Assembly (NCBI RefSeq): GCF_032854445.1
Contig: NC_088295.1
Span: 31,304,470-31,368,469, forward strand
Origin: Liolophura sinensis
Taxonomy: Eukaryota; Mollusca; Polyplacophora; Chitonida; Chitonidae
Direction: 5' to 3'
DNA length: 64,000 bases
Part shown: positions 1 through 12,414 of the stretch, piece by piece
Layout: each line of letters starts with the position of its first letter
Numbering within the stretch: the first letter of the stretch is position 1
Made by a program: the position numbers and the translations under genes
Notes under the pieces: generated by a model
The model's database searches: none
Seen by the model: only the letters and a program-made list of their open reading frames with translations
Told to the model about the DNA's origin: nothing

Positions 1-135
1 GGGTCATGCCAAAGACTTTAAAACTGATACTTGCTGCTGCCTCGCTTGGAACTCAGCACACATAGGTACAAGCAATGAAACATGACTTCTTGGCTAGGTG
101 TCAGCATAATATGACTGGGTCCTTTGTTTGGAAGC
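1..135 (+). mobile_element. SINE fragment, same family as 49040-49388
   Basis: Starts GGGTCATGCCAAAGAC and continues with sequence matching the inner part of the SINE at 49040 (cggTCATACCAAAGAC, ...ACTCAGCAC..., ...ATATGACTGGGT). Truncated by the window edge on the left. Confidence 0.6.
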
Positions 136-202
136 ATCATGAAACATATATATAAAATCATGTCCGAAAGAATTCACATCTAATACTTTTTGTTGCTTGT
201 AG

Positions 203-3200
203 GCTGAAAGTGCTGCTAATGTTCCGCGGCAGATATTCTCTGGAATACAGCCTACAGGAATCCCACACATCGGGAACTATCTGGGGGCCATTAAGCACTG
301 GGTGGAGCTGAGCAGCAAACAATCTGGGGTCGTGTTCAGTATTGTAGACCTTCACTCCATCACCCTGCCTCAGGATCCACACCAACTTAGGTAGGTTGCA
401 CAGCTTAGCTTATATGCACCTTACTTGTCTCACTCGAGTTATTTTTAAGACAATCGAACCAGGCAGGACTGAGAGGTTGAGACACTTGTCTTTCATTGTG
501 TCAATCCCGGCCTTAGGCAGGGTATTAGATCAGTTTGTGCAGTCTTACATTATCTGTACATCACATATGGGAAAGTTTCTCAGTAAACTCGGTAACTTAC
601 CAAAGGTTAATGGTTTACACTGATTGAGAACTCCAGTTTCCTACAGCCACCAAATTGATCACTACTGCGTGAATGAAAAATTGTTGATCAGCAATCAAGT
701 TAATAAATATATAATATTTTTCAGTGCCATAGGAAAGTTTGCTAAAAATCTGCACATGTAAACCATCAACATGTTTACATATAAAATCAGGCACACCTTT
801 GGCATGTTTATATGAAATCGTCATTTGATGTCTAATGGTATACTGAGATATTATTCAGTATGTTAACATGACACGTAATTTGGCATGTTTGTACGGGGGC
901 ATAACATAGCACTTTTATCTACATGTAATGACTAAACTTAGCTAAATTATTTCATATTCAAATTTTCATATTCAAAACAAATGCCAAAATTAGACAAGGC
1001 TGCATTTTAATTTAACTAATATTGTTACGTGAAGGATTCTGATTGTTATTTATGAAGCCATGTAGATGATATCTATACCTGATTTGTTTGTGTGTTAATT
1101 TTCAGGTGTAACACACTAGACATGTTGGCCTGTCTCTTGGCCTGTGGGTTAAACCCTGATCAGTGCATCCTCTTTCAGCAGTCTTCAGTAAGTACAGGGG
1201 TTTATAGGTGTAGAGCTTAACTACAGTTAAACGTTAGAGAGATTCCAAATTCTGATTCAAAACTCAACAGTTTGCTGTATTAAGCTATCTAGAGCAAAAC
1301 TGAACATATTTCAGTAAAAGTCAATTCAGAAAAGACACTTCTTGTGAAATATATGGAGCACAGGACGTCTGTATCAGTTCTGTCTACAAGTTTTGAGTTG
1401 ACTACATTTTCGTGTCACACACTCCCACCAATATGACAATCATCCTGTCATGATCTCTGCTGCCAGTCCTGGGGAGAAAATTTATCTGTTTACTGATACA
1501 TTGTTGTGAAGTGGAAACAATGGTAGGGATAGTAGAAAGGGCAGGTGCATTTTAGATGCAGGAAAGTTCACAAAGATAAAACTGATGTGTTCCATCCTTT
1601 AATCTTCATGTAACACAACACGATTTTGGCTCTCCTCTTTCTCATGTATAAATGTTTTGGACAGTGTAAATGTGGTGGTGATCTGAGCTGAGGCTTACTC
1701 AAGTGCTTACAATCTTCATACTTTTAGACAAGCAGGTACTTTGAATGATGTATTGAGGACAGAATAAATGTTTGTTCCTTCACATGAAGGAAGAATCCCC
1801 TAAATCTCACAAAGTTTAATTAAAATTAGGAAATTTAGGAAAATGGAAACAGATTTCTCACTATAGATTTTATTTTACTAGGTCATGAGGTTCCACTTCT
1901 CTCTGTCAAAAGTATCAGCTGGACATTTTTTCACTTGCTTGCCCGTCTGTACAGGACTTGAAAATGCTAGCACAAACTGTTGACTTAAATTGTACTCCTA
2001 AAAATGTTTACTTGTTAATTTTATTGTAAAGATCTAAGAATATTTATTTTGAGCATTGCCAAATATTTGGTGACATAATTTAGTACTGTATTCTGATCAA
2101 TGTTGAGGAAGTTAAATTGTGATCAATTGTGATCAATCATTTGAAGAAGATTCTCAATTGTTCTTCCCTTCTGCTTAAAAAAAAAAAAGACCTCCTACCC
2201 TCTTTTGTCATAAAGGGCTTGTATCATCAAGTAAACAGTATTTTAACTTTGGCCTAGGGTAGTTAGATATTTTTTAAAAAATCAATATGGCACTATTACA
2301 GGGCAGTTAGATCTGAAAAAATCTCTAAACGATGAAAAAAAGTTAATATTTTTGATAGGGTAGTTAACATTTTGACATCAATGAGCCCCTGATGTGCTAC
2401 ACTTGCCCTAAAAATTACCCCCTAAAGTGCATTTTTAGAGCATGTAGGGCTACATTTTTTTATTTCATGTCAGAAACTTGCAGATGGTCATGGGTTTCCC
2501 CCGGACTCTGCCCGGTTTCCTCCCACCATAATGCTGGCTGCCGTCACATAAGTAAAATATTCTTGAGTACAGCATAAAATACCAATAAAATAAATAAGTA
2601 AATTAAATAAAAAAAAAAAGTAAATTCTTTTTGAGGCTGAAACTTACATTTTTCCAGTAGGATAGGATCCTATGATCCATAGAAACCTGAAAACACTTCT
2701 GAGATGATTAAAACTCTAAGAATCAAGCAAGTTAGACAAAATTTTTAGGTTATATACAGAATCTGGGCAGAGGTTTGAAATGTGAAATTAAAACTTGGCT
2801 CATTTGGTACCGGTACTTGAAAGAATTAAAGATTATCTGTCCTTGATCGTACGGTAAATGAATTAAAGTACGGTTTATAGTGGACAGCACTGTAGTAACC
2901 TTTATTACACAGATAATATCATGATATTATTATTATATATAATTGCTGTGATCTGAGCACACCATTCAGTCTGGATGACATGTCAGTTAAGCTTACTTTG
3001 GGGGTACATTTCAAGCCAGTCATCCGAGCAGTGTTTTGGCTAAAGTCAAGATATTGGTTTGCTCTGAGTAAATGGTTTATAAAGTTGAATTTTAAGTTGA
3101 AGAAGATGGGAAAACTATAGAATACTTTCTCTACATCTATACAAAGTTTTAAGACACATTTTCAAAAAGTACTAGAATGTGAATTACATGATCATGAGTT

Positions 3201-5701
3201 AAAGGCATATGTAAGAATTAATTCTACTCAAATGGTGGCTTAAATATTTAATAATATGTAGTTAGACATTACAGCTGAGCTGGGGTTCTCTGGGAGAGGA
3301 ATATTGTGCCGTCATTGGTATGATACAGAACTAAACGCAGTTGTTGCCCATTGTTCTTGATGTTTATTTGTCTTTATTTATTATTTGTATTTTTGTTTGA
3401 GAACAGGTACTTCAACACACAGAACTCAGCTGGATATTAGGATGTTTGTGTTCCCTGCCCAAATTAGAACACTTGCCTCAGTGGAAGGTAAATATTGCTC
3501 TCACCTGATTTACCAGGTGAAAGATGTGTGTTTAAGATACACCTAGCACAAAGTGTGTTCAGTTTGCAAATTAACTTGTACATTGTAAATTTTGTTTGTT
3601 AACAGGAATCATCAAAATATGTGTATTGTTTTTGCTTTTTACCCTGAATGAAACAAGTGTTTGTTATGAAATACAGCTGTGCACATCTTAAGTTTCTGTT
3701 TTTATGTATGAAAAAAATTGGGAAAATTTTCAGGAAAAGAGTGAAAAGTATAAAGAAGTGGGAGTTGGCCTGTTCACTTATCCCGTACTGCAGAGTGCTG
3801 ATATCCTTCTGTACAGGTGAGTTGTTTCTGGGCCTGAACATTTAGTGAAATAGTTTCTGGTGAAAGTCTAGTTCTAGTGAAGTCTAGTGAAAGTTCTAGT
3901 GAAAGTCTTGTTTCAAGTCATAAAACCATATTCATCTACCTTATATGGCGACTTAACAGTTTTTTTGTGAAATCTGATTGATTACTTATCAGAAAAATGT
4001 TGCAATTAAAAGTGTCATTTTAAGGCCTTACCATGCTTCTGAAAATTCATTTTTAACCAAACGTTAGGTGAAATACAATTAACTCAAGGTGAATTGGTTT
4101 CAAATGAAAGAAAATGGATGACATTTACACTTTTGTTCATAATTAAGTTTCTTTCATTTTTGTTTGAAACATTGCATTTTGTGTGAACCATTAAAAATTA
4201 TCCTTATTGTAATTATTGCTCTGTTGGTTAGGGCGCTAGCACAGCGTAATGACCCACAAGCCTCTCACGATGCGGTCGCTGTGAGTTCAAGTCCAGCTCA
4301 TGCTGGCTTCATCTCCAGCCATAAGTAGGAATGTCTGCCAGCAATCTGTGGTTGGTCGTGGGTTTCCCCGGCGCTCTGCCCGGTTTCCTCCCATCTTAAT
4401 GCTGGCCGCCGTCATATAAGTGAAATATTCTTGAGTACGGCGTAAAACACCAATCAAATAAATACATAAATATTGTAATTATTGTGAATATTTTCAGAGC
4501 TACAGATGTCCCTGTGGGAGAAGATCAAACTAAACATATAGAGCTTGCACGTCATCTAGCTAAACTCTTCAACAACAAGTATGGCTGGTTTTTCCCACAG
4601 CCTCGTATGTTACCTGGTAAGCCAGTCATTCTACTGGTAGTTGAAACTTCCATAAACTAAGCAAACAAGCAGATATTTGTCTTTCAGTTCCTCAAACTCA
4701 TTGGGTGAATTCATTGCTTCAGTCACAAACTGCGACACAGAATTTTTGAGTTTTCACATCCTCCACTGTTCTTGGGAGCCTTGGTAGCAATGAACAGTCG
4801 GCAGTACTTGTAGGGCGATTAAGTTAGTTTTACTGTAAATCTTCAACCTTTTCTGCCTCTAAGGCACTTTTTTCAGTAGAACTTATGCATACAGTTATTA
4901 TGACAATGTCACGAAAAATGATTTGTTTGTACCACTAAAGATGCAAGCTTCATCAAACCATGTAGATAATATCTCTACAGCCCATAGTTCTCTCAGAATG
5001 TTTCATAATATTGGTGACAGTGGTGGTTGAAAAGGTCAAAGAGTCAGGGTAGATAAAATTTGTTTGTTATCTTCAGGATTGATATCAGGGAGCATAGCAC
5101 AAACTTGTCCTAAAATTCAAAACTTTCAAATCACCTTCTGGTTAGCCAATAGTAATGTTTTGGAAATCATTTTAACTCAGGGTAGCTTTGTGTGGGGGGA
5201 TGGCGGTGTACTGGTTTCAGTAGCCTTTTTTATTAAATTATTTTGAAAACAGGGCCAGTGGCAAAGATTCGCAGTTTGAGGAAGCCTGAGATGAAGATGA
5301 GTAAATCAGATCTAGATACCAAGTCACAAATCAATCTGACAGATTCTCCAGACGTCATCAGATTAAAGGTGAAGAAAGCTGTGACGGACTTTACTGGCTC
5401 TATAACCTTTGACCCGGCCTCCAGGCCAGGGGTCAGCAACCTGATAGAGATTCATGCTGCCATGGCTGACCTCAGCCCAGAGGAAATCTGTGAACAGAAT
5501 CTTCACACAGACACTGCTGGCTACAAAATGATTGTTGCCGACATTCTCATTGAAAAACTAACCCCAATACGAACTGAAATTGAAAAATTGCAGGCTAATA
5601 AAGACTACTTACTTGAGGTCCTTGAAAAGGGATGTAGTAAGGCTTATGAACTGGCAGAAAATAATATGGCTGAAGTACGTAGACTGGTGGGATTTAGGTA
5701 A
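203..5701 (+). CDS. WARS2: Mitochondrial tryptophanyl-tRNA synthetase, 3' six exons
   Basis: Class I aminoacyl-tRNA synthetase that charges mitochondrial tRNA-Trp in the matrix. Exons read from the sequence: 203-390, 1106-1187, 3407-3487, 3734-3816, 4498-4616 and 5253-5701 (TAG-type GT-AG boundaries throughout, phases compatible, stop at 5699-5701). They give 333 residues, against about 360 in the human protein as I recall it, so roughly 30 N-terminal residues with the mitochondrial presequence lie upstream of the window. The HIGH-type motif HIGNYLGA is in the first exon and KMSKS is near the start of the last exon. The run FSGIQPTG, the block DLHSIT and the end RRLVGFR match the family closely. 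A full-length SINE with a 14-bp target duplication sits 27 bp before the exon at 4498. The family assignment is firm; the mitochondrial rather than bacterial form follows from introns and best remembered similarity. Confidence 0.95.
460..615 (+). mobile_element. Old SINE fragment (V-like family also at 61880-62240)
   Basis: Contains the B-box-like CAATCCCGGCC and the run TGTGCAGTCTTAC...CACATATGGGAAAGTTTCTCAGTAAACT...CCAAAGGTTAATGGTTT, which matches the reverse complement of 61980-62200. It lies in WARS2 intron sequence and is diverged. Confidence 0.5.
2478..2615 (+). mobile_element. 5'-truncated tRNA-SINE, main family
   Basis: Holds GGTTTCCTCCCACCATAATG, the ATATTCTTGAGTACAGC core and an AATAAATAAGTAAAT tail, but no tRNA head. 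In a WARS2 intron. Confidence 0.75.
4219..4470 (+). mobile_element. Full-length tRNA-derived SINE with target duplication
   Basis: tRNA-like head with GTTGGTTAGGGCGC and GTGAGTTCAAGTCC (A- and B-box-like), conserved body, and tail CGTAAAACACCAATCAAATA. It is flanked by a perfect 14-bp duplication TATTGTAATTATTG at 4205-4218 and 4471-4484. The right duplication ends 13 bp before the WARS2 exon at 4498. Confidence 0.9.
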
Positions 5702-5778
5702 TGAAAATGAGCAAGTCTTAGCAACAGAAGAGCATTAAAGGTAGAATATTTAAATAAGATGAATTCATCAGGAGGAGC

Positions 5779-6118
5779 AGGTCATGGACCCAGTGGTTAA
5801 GACATTTGTCTTTGAATCACTAGGCGGTGTGGGTTTAAATCCCTGCTGTGGATATAAAATTTGTGGATTTGGTGGCTTTCATTGTTGGCGGGGTCTTGCT
5901 TACAACAAGCGGACGACGACACGTGTGTGGCTGTTCATGCAGTGTATCATTTGTTGAAGAACACTTGTCTTTTATCAATCTTGTGTGCATATCCGTGTGT
6001 GATATGTACATGGGAATGTTTGTAACTGACTTAAAAGAGGTCTGTGATTGACCTTGGGTGCCATCGTATAAGTGAAATGTTCTCAAGTAGGGCAAGGGTG
6101 CCAATCATGTGAGCGAAG
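5779..6118 (+). mobile_element. Diverged SINE in the WARS2 3' region
   Basis: Head CAGTGGTTAAGACATTTGTC with a B-box-like GGGTTTAAATCCC, then GTGTGGCTGTTCATGCAGT, and a tail GTATAAGTGAAATGTTCTCA. The head and middle resemble the element at 61880-62240; the tail resembles the main SINE family. Confidence 0.6.
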
Positions 6119-6119
6119 T

Positions 6120-7080
6120 TGTGTGCTCTGATCAAGGTGTCTCTGGAACAAGTGTGGCATTGTTAAGTACATACTTGGGTGTGGCTGCTGCCCAGGGTCA
6201 AGCCAGAAATCCTACAGTAGTGTCATCCTACAGTAGTGTCCATCATCAGTATTGTATACAAAGTGAAATTGGTGTACAGCATAAAACTTGTTGTATCCAG
6301 TACTTGAATGGTGCTGTCTGTGCTACAATTTGAAAGATTACATCTTGCTATTACAATGTCTCATTTTCAAATTTTATCCAGTTTTCCCTATGTCTCCCAA
6401 AATAGAATGTAGCCATCCCCCCCCCCCACCACCACTCCCAGCTAAACTAATGCCTGGAACCATCTCAATGCCAATGCAGCCTACATCACTGATCCGTCAC
6501 AATATGTATAGAGTGCTCATTTAAGATAGTTCATGTACTGTATGAGTGCATGTTATATGTGTTTATGACTTGTATCATAAATAAAACTGATTGCAGAATG
6601 AAAGAGGAAATTCATGCTTTTTGTCACTTTTTTTTTGTAAAGCAGAAACGTGCATGGCTAGTTGTTGACACTGTATTCCGCCCTCAGTAGTCTGAGTGTT
6701 AATGCTCCAGTTTCCTGATTTATGCATTTGGTTGTTTTATTCATAGTACATTGGTATAGCTCTGGGCAAAAGATTGAGCTCAGATTCTGTACCACCAATC
6801 TGACTAGTTTGTGAACCACCTATCATTCTTCATGTTAAGTGAATAACGCAATATTAGTCAGGTATCACATTGAATATCCAGCACCCTTTATTATAATTAT
6901 TATGTTGATTCCATTTAGTGCTTTTTCTCTAGTTCTTTTGATTACCCTTTTTTGGAGTTTATCTTTATTAGTATAGGACAACTAATGTTAAACCAATGGT
7001 TTCTGGCCAATAGTCTCACATGATAGACTCATTCTCCTTAATGTTTTCCTGTATCTTCAATTGAGGAAGTTTGTCAAGTA
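6120..7080. other. Spacer without recognised gene
   Basis: AT-rich sequence after WARS2 containing the candidate poly(A) signal, a C-homopolymer near 6420 and no exon that I can support. Confidence 0.5.
6580..6585 (+). terminator. Candidate poly(A) signal for WARS2
   Basis: AATAAA about 880 bp after the WARS2 stop, with TTGTCACTTTTTTTTTG some 45 bp downstream as a possible U-rich element. If used, the 3' UTR would contain the SINE at 5779-6118. Confidence 0.4.
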
Positions 7081-7425
7081 GCTGGCAACATACAATTTGT
7101 CAGTTAACTATTAACGTACGGTTTGTAAAATCACTGGCAAGGTACAGTTTGTCAAGTATCTGACAAGGTACACTTTGTAAGGTATCTGACAAGGTACAGT
7201 TTGTCAAATAAGTATCAAGGTACAGTTTGTCAAGTACATGTCACTGACAAGTATAGTTTGTCAAGTAACTGTTAATATACAGATTGTCAAGTCACTGGCA
7301 AGGTACAGTTTGGCCAGTAATTGACAAGATGCAGTTGATCAAGTCACTAACAAGGTACAGTTTGTCACATAACTGGCAAGGCACATTTTGTCAAGTAAAC
7401 AGTATGGCACAGTCTTTCAGGTAAC
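7080..7425 (+). repeat. Minisatellite, about 22-27-bp unit
   Basis: Roughly a dozen degenerate copies of GGTACAGTTTGTCAAGTAAC with spacing that varies by a few bases. Confidence 0.85.
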
Positions 7426-7729
7426 TTCTAAGTGAACCACCAACCAACCATCCAATATACACAGTGAACCACCAGCCACCCATCCTGTATGTGGTGAAAC
7501 ACCACCCATCGACTGGCAAACACCACTACCAACAGTCTATTCCAATCACATATCAGGTCAGGAACTGTCCATTCCTTGTGCATGCCCAATAACCAATCAC
7601 CAAGACAACTATGACTGTTGTTATAGTCTTGCATATGCGACATCTGAGGTGCCATATGGGTGACACCAAACAATGTGCCAAAGTGGTCATTTCCTCCTCT
7701 TAATACAAACATAACTCAATAACTTGAAA

Positions 7730-8875
7730 AGTTATCCAGCCCACCCACTAACCATAACATTAACCATTGAGCCACCCACTAACCATAACATCACCTATCC
7801 AGCCCACCCACTAGCCATAACATCATCTACCCAGGCTACCCACTATCCTTAATATCACCTATTCAGCCCACTCACAAACCATAACATCATCGAACTACCC
7901 ACTAACCTCAACATCACCTATCCAGCCCATCCAATAGCCATAACATCCACCTATCCAGCCCACCTACATGTACTAACCATAACGTAACCAATCCAACCCA
8001 CTTACTAACCATAACCTTACCTATCCAATCCACTCACTAGCTATAACATTGCCTATCCAGCCCACCCACTAGGCATAACATCACCTGTCTAGCCCACTTA
8101 CTTACCATAACACCACCTATTCTGTCCATCCACTAACCATCACATCACCCATATATCCCACCGACTAACCATAATATCACCTAGCAAGCCCACCCACTAA
8201 CCATAACATCATCCACGCAGCACACCCACTAACCATAACATTAACCATACAACCTCCCACTAACCATAACATCACCCATCCATCCCACCCACTAACCATA
8301 ACATCACCTAGCAAGCCCACCCACTAACCATAACATCACCCAGCAAGGCCACCCACTAACCATAACATCAACCATCCAGCCTCCTACTAACCATAACATC
8401 ACCTATCCATCCCACCCACTAACCATAACATCACCTAGCAAGCCCATCCACTAACCATAACATCATCCATCCATCCCACCCACTAACCATAATATCACCT
8501 GGCAAGCCACCCACTAACCATAACATCATCCATGCAGTACACCCACTAACCTTAACATCAACCATCCAGCCTCCCACTACCCATAACATCACCCATCCAT
8601 CCCACCCACTAACCATAACATCACCTAGCAAGCCCACCCACTAACCATAACTTCATCCATGCAGTACACCCACTAACCATAACATCAACCATCCAGCCTC
8701 CCACTAACCATAACATCACCCATCCATCCCACCCACTAACCATAATATCACCTGGCAAGCCCACTCACTACCCATTACATCATCCATGCAGTACACCCAC
8801 TAACCATAACATCTCCCATCCATCCCACCCACTAACCATAACATCACATATCCAGCCCAGCGACTAACTTAAACA
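7730..8875 (+). repeat. Minisatellite, CCCACTAACCATAACATCACC-type unit
   Basis: More than 30 degenerate copies built on ACCCACTAACCATAACATCA followed by a variable CCTATCCAG/TAGCAAG/CATGCAG linker. The longer 60-70-bp pattern alternates these linkers, so a higher-order period is present. It has G/C strand asymmetry with almost no G on the plus strand. Confidence 0.9.
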
Positions 8876-8883
8876 TCCCCAAT

Positions 8884-9132
8884 TGATTTATTTATTTATT
8901 TGATTGGTGTTTTACGCCGTAATCAAGAATATTTCACCTATACGAAGGCGGCCAGCATTATGGTAGAAGTAAACTGGGCAGAGCCCGGGGGAAACTGCAG
9001 GTTGCTGGCAGACCTTCCCACATACGACTAAAGGGGAATCCAGCATGAGACTTGACCTGAACTCACATTGACCACATTGGTGAGAGGCTCCGAGGTCATT
9101 ACGCTGCACTAACCAACTGAGCCACGGAGGCC
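8884..9132 (-). mobile_element. Near full-length tRNA-SINE, main family
   Basis: Reverse copy running from the ATTTATTTATTTGATTGGTG tail to the head complement AACCAACTGAGCCACGGAGG. It interrupts the end of the minisatellite at 7730-8875. Confidence 0.9.
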
Positions 9133-9429
9133 CCCCCCCCACCCCCACCCTCCCTCCATAATATCAACTAAATGATTAACCACCCATCCATCCGGCTCAC
9201 CCTCTAACTGAAACTAAAACATCAACCATCCAATCTACTGGCCAATTTAACAAACCACTGTTTCAATCTGTGATGCTTGAAAATAAACCCACCAACCATA
9301 ATGCAGCCAGATCACCCTCTACCTGGGCATGAATAACTGACCCATACCACTCAAAACTCCACATACCCAACTCACCCACTAAACAAAACATTATCCATCC
9401 AACCCACCCATTTCCATCACTATTTATAG

Positions 9430-10585
9430 CCGTCCAATTCATTCATATACTTCTCACCACGATATGGCTGAGATATTGCCGATGTGGAGTTAAGCCCTAA
9501 TCATTCATTCATACACTTCTCGTCATGATATGGCTGAGATATTGCCGATGTGGCGTTAAACCATAATCATTCATTCAGATATCGCCGATGTGGCGTTAAG
9601 CCATAATCATTCATTCATATACTTCTCATCACGATATGGCTGAGATATTGCCGATGTGGCGTTAAGCCATAATCATTCATTCATACACTTCTCGCCACGA
9701 TATGGCTGAGATATTGCCGATGTGGCATTAAACCATAATCATTCATTCATACACTTCTCGTCACGATATGGCTGAGATATTGCCGATGTGGCGTTAAACC
9801 ATAATCATTCATTCATATACTTCTAATCACGATATGGCTGAGATATTGCCGATGTGGCATTAAGCCATAATCATTCATTCATATACTTCTCGCCATGATA
9901 TGGCTGAGATATTGCCAATGTGGTGTTAAGCCATAATCATTCATACACTTCTCGCCACGATATGGCTGAGATATTGCCGATGTGGCATTACACCATAATC
10001 ATTCATTCATACACTTCTCGTCACGATATGGCTGAGATATTGCAGATGTGGCGTTAAGCCATAATCATTCATTCATACACTACTTGTCACGATATGGCTG
10101 AGATATTGCAGATGTGGCGTTAAGCCATAATCATTCATTCATACACTTCTCGCCACGATATGGCTGAGATATTGCAGATGTGGCGTTAAGCCATAATCAT
10201 TCATTCATACACTTCTCGCCACGATATGGCTGAGATATTGCCGATGTGGCATTAAGCCATAATCATTCATTCATACACTTCTCATCACGATATGGCTGAG
10301 ATATTGCCGATGTGGCATTAAGCCATAATCATTCATTCATACACTTCTCGTCACGATATGGCTGAGATATTGCCCATGTGGCTTTAAACCATAATCATTC
10401 ATTCATACACTTCTCGTCATGATATGGCTGAGATATTGCCCATGTGGCGTTAAACCATAATCATTCATTCAGATATCGCCGATGTGGCGTTAAGCCATAA
10501 TCATTCATTCATATACTTCTCGCCACGATATGGCTGAGATATTGCCGTCGTGGCGTTACGCCATAATCATTCATTCATATACTTC
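9430..10585 (+). repeat. Satellite array of about 66-bp SINE-like tails
   Basis: About 16-17 copies of a unit reading CACGATATGGCTGAGATATT, then GCCGATGTGGCGTTAAGCCA, then TAATCATTCATTCATAC. Copies are highly similar. The same sequence occurs once as a dispersed element tail at 38565-38622, so the array looks like a tandemly amplified retroelement 3' end. Confidence 0.9.
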
Positions 10586-11690
10586 GCCACCCACAACATG
10601 AATCAACAATCACTTAACCATTTCCAAAGTCCAACTGACTCACCTAATAACATTGGCATAAAACATACGATGCTCAAATAATTTGGCCTACAGCTAAGCA
10701 TCTTATTGTGAGACTGATATAGATGAAACTTTGTTGCATTTATATTATCATTTACCCTAAAATTTGGTGGTAAGCTCAGATTTAACTGATTTAGCGACAT
10801 CACATTTTATTGTGCCGGTACACAACCAGGGGGAGATAACCAACTGTATTTATCAGTGCATCCAAAAAAAAAAAATGTAGGGCCATGTCCGAAGCAAACG
10901 TACAGCTGAGGTATACTGGGGTGACATAGAGTACCTTTATGCCTGTATAAAGATACTCTAGGGTGACAGGGTCCTTAATCTGAATGGCATTTTGTCACGC
11001 ATTTTGACATGCATTATTCGGTTGAAAGTTTATGTTTAGCTTGGAAACACCCGCACCAAAGTTTCCTCATCAATACGAGCAGTGTGTTCGGACTTTGACA
11101 CCGACAAGCGCAATCAACCAACTGCAAGGACAAGATCGCTGTTTACTGTCACACAAAGCAGGTCAGAGCCAGGGTGAGGGTGCAAAGTGAGGTTGCCCGA
11201 AGTCCTACGGGCGTGGAGGTAAACAACCCCATGCTGTAGGGCCTTTAGTTGATTACGCTGATGTAGATCGCTCGATTCTAGGACTGAACTGTAAAGGTTG
11301 TGCTGCAATATGCATGTCAACTGAAGTAACAGGCGGTCAGGGACGTAAGGCATGGTATATGGGTTATGAACGTCATCCATCCATGCGCGTCCTCTTGGTG
11401 TATAGCTGACTCGTCTGTGAATGTGACACAACGTAGATAGCACTTAGTGATGTTTGTGGGCGAATGCATGCAGACACTCCACAGTGTCGTAGCGCAAACC
11501 CTGTGAAGGTAGTATGCGCTAGTTGCCATATCGTGCATTTACACGGTATCTAACATTTACCGGTACATGTAGTTTATTCCTTAATCTGTACCCTTTATTT
11601 GATACATGATGTACTGTGAATTTATATTAGAAAGTTTTATGTAACACATGTAATACGGACTTAAAAGTAGTTAATTTACATACATGGTGG
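10586..11690. other. Spacer, partly GC-richer, no gene assigned
   Basis: 11000-11550 is less AT-rich than its flanks and has minus-strand open frames of 73-109 codons, but none reads as a known protein and no good splice sites frame them. Nothing else recognised. Confidence 0.4.
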
Positions 11691-11694
11691 GAGG

Positions 11695-11935
11695 CTCCTG
11701 GATCATTGTGGCATGCTGGCGTGCCAATCCCCTCAGCCACGCGAGACCTAAGTTCAACAAACTACACACACTGTAAAGTGTGATGTATGCAGTGGCCAAA
11801 TGGTTAGAGCATTCGCCTCGAGATCGGGAGACCTGGGATCAAATCAAAGTGTGGTAGAGAAAGGATAAAAGCTCATTCGCTTTACAGTGTGTGTAAGCCT
11901 TTAGGAATGACTTGCAAACTGTCAGGTGATTGCTT
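11695..11935. mobile_element. SINE fragments, two orientations
   Basis: 11695-11760 has GGGAGGCTCCTGGATCATTG, a reversed main-family head. 11790-11850 has CAGTGGCCAAATGGTTAGAG and GGGATCAAATC, a plus-strand tRNA-like head. Confidence 0.5.
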
Positions 11936-12414
11936 AAAGTTCAGGTAAAATGAACTTCGCATAAGCTGATAAATAAGGTCATTCCTTTCCTACCTATGAC
12001 CTAAAACACAGGTTAGGGATTTTTGAAAAGCTTGTATTTCAAAGCATGTATGCTATACGTCCAGTGGTGTGTATACCATGCAATTTTGTGATTGGTTAGT
12101 TGTGATGTATTGTGATGTATTGTGATTTGATGTTCAAAGCATAGCACTGTTACTCTAGACCAATATAAGTCTATTTGTGAAGAAAGTATTGTAATAATTA
12201 TTGTAACAGAAATAAATACAGACACTGTGGTGGTAGACTCCAGGCTTTCCATGCAGCCTCCTTCACCTGTGAATTTGATATTGCTGTCATATTTTTTTTT
12301 TTTTTCTTTTGAGCAATTGCTTTGAAGGACGTTGCATGGACCATAGTTATTGTTTCCCGCGGAATGATTTTGAATTTGGTATTCTGAAGGTACCAGTACT
12401 GACGCTGATCCAGG

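Noticed and set aside
4219-4300. tRNA-like sequences at SINE heads here and at 30860, 43177 and 49040
   Set aside because: They have A- and B-box-like blocks but continue into SINE bodies with target duplications, so they are not tRNA genes.
8431-8637. Minus-strand frames with repeated GWDGWMMLW
   Set aside because: Translation of the CCCACTAACCATAACATCA minisatellite.
9430-10585. Regular repeats resembling a CRISPR array
   Set aside because: No unique spacers; whole 66-bp units are copies of a SINE-like tail, in a eukaryotic genome with introns.
11114-11538. Overlapping minus-strand frames with VTFTDES, reminiscent of a DDE transposase
   Set aside because: Only seven or eight residues resemble the family and nothing before or after fits; no terminal repeats seen.
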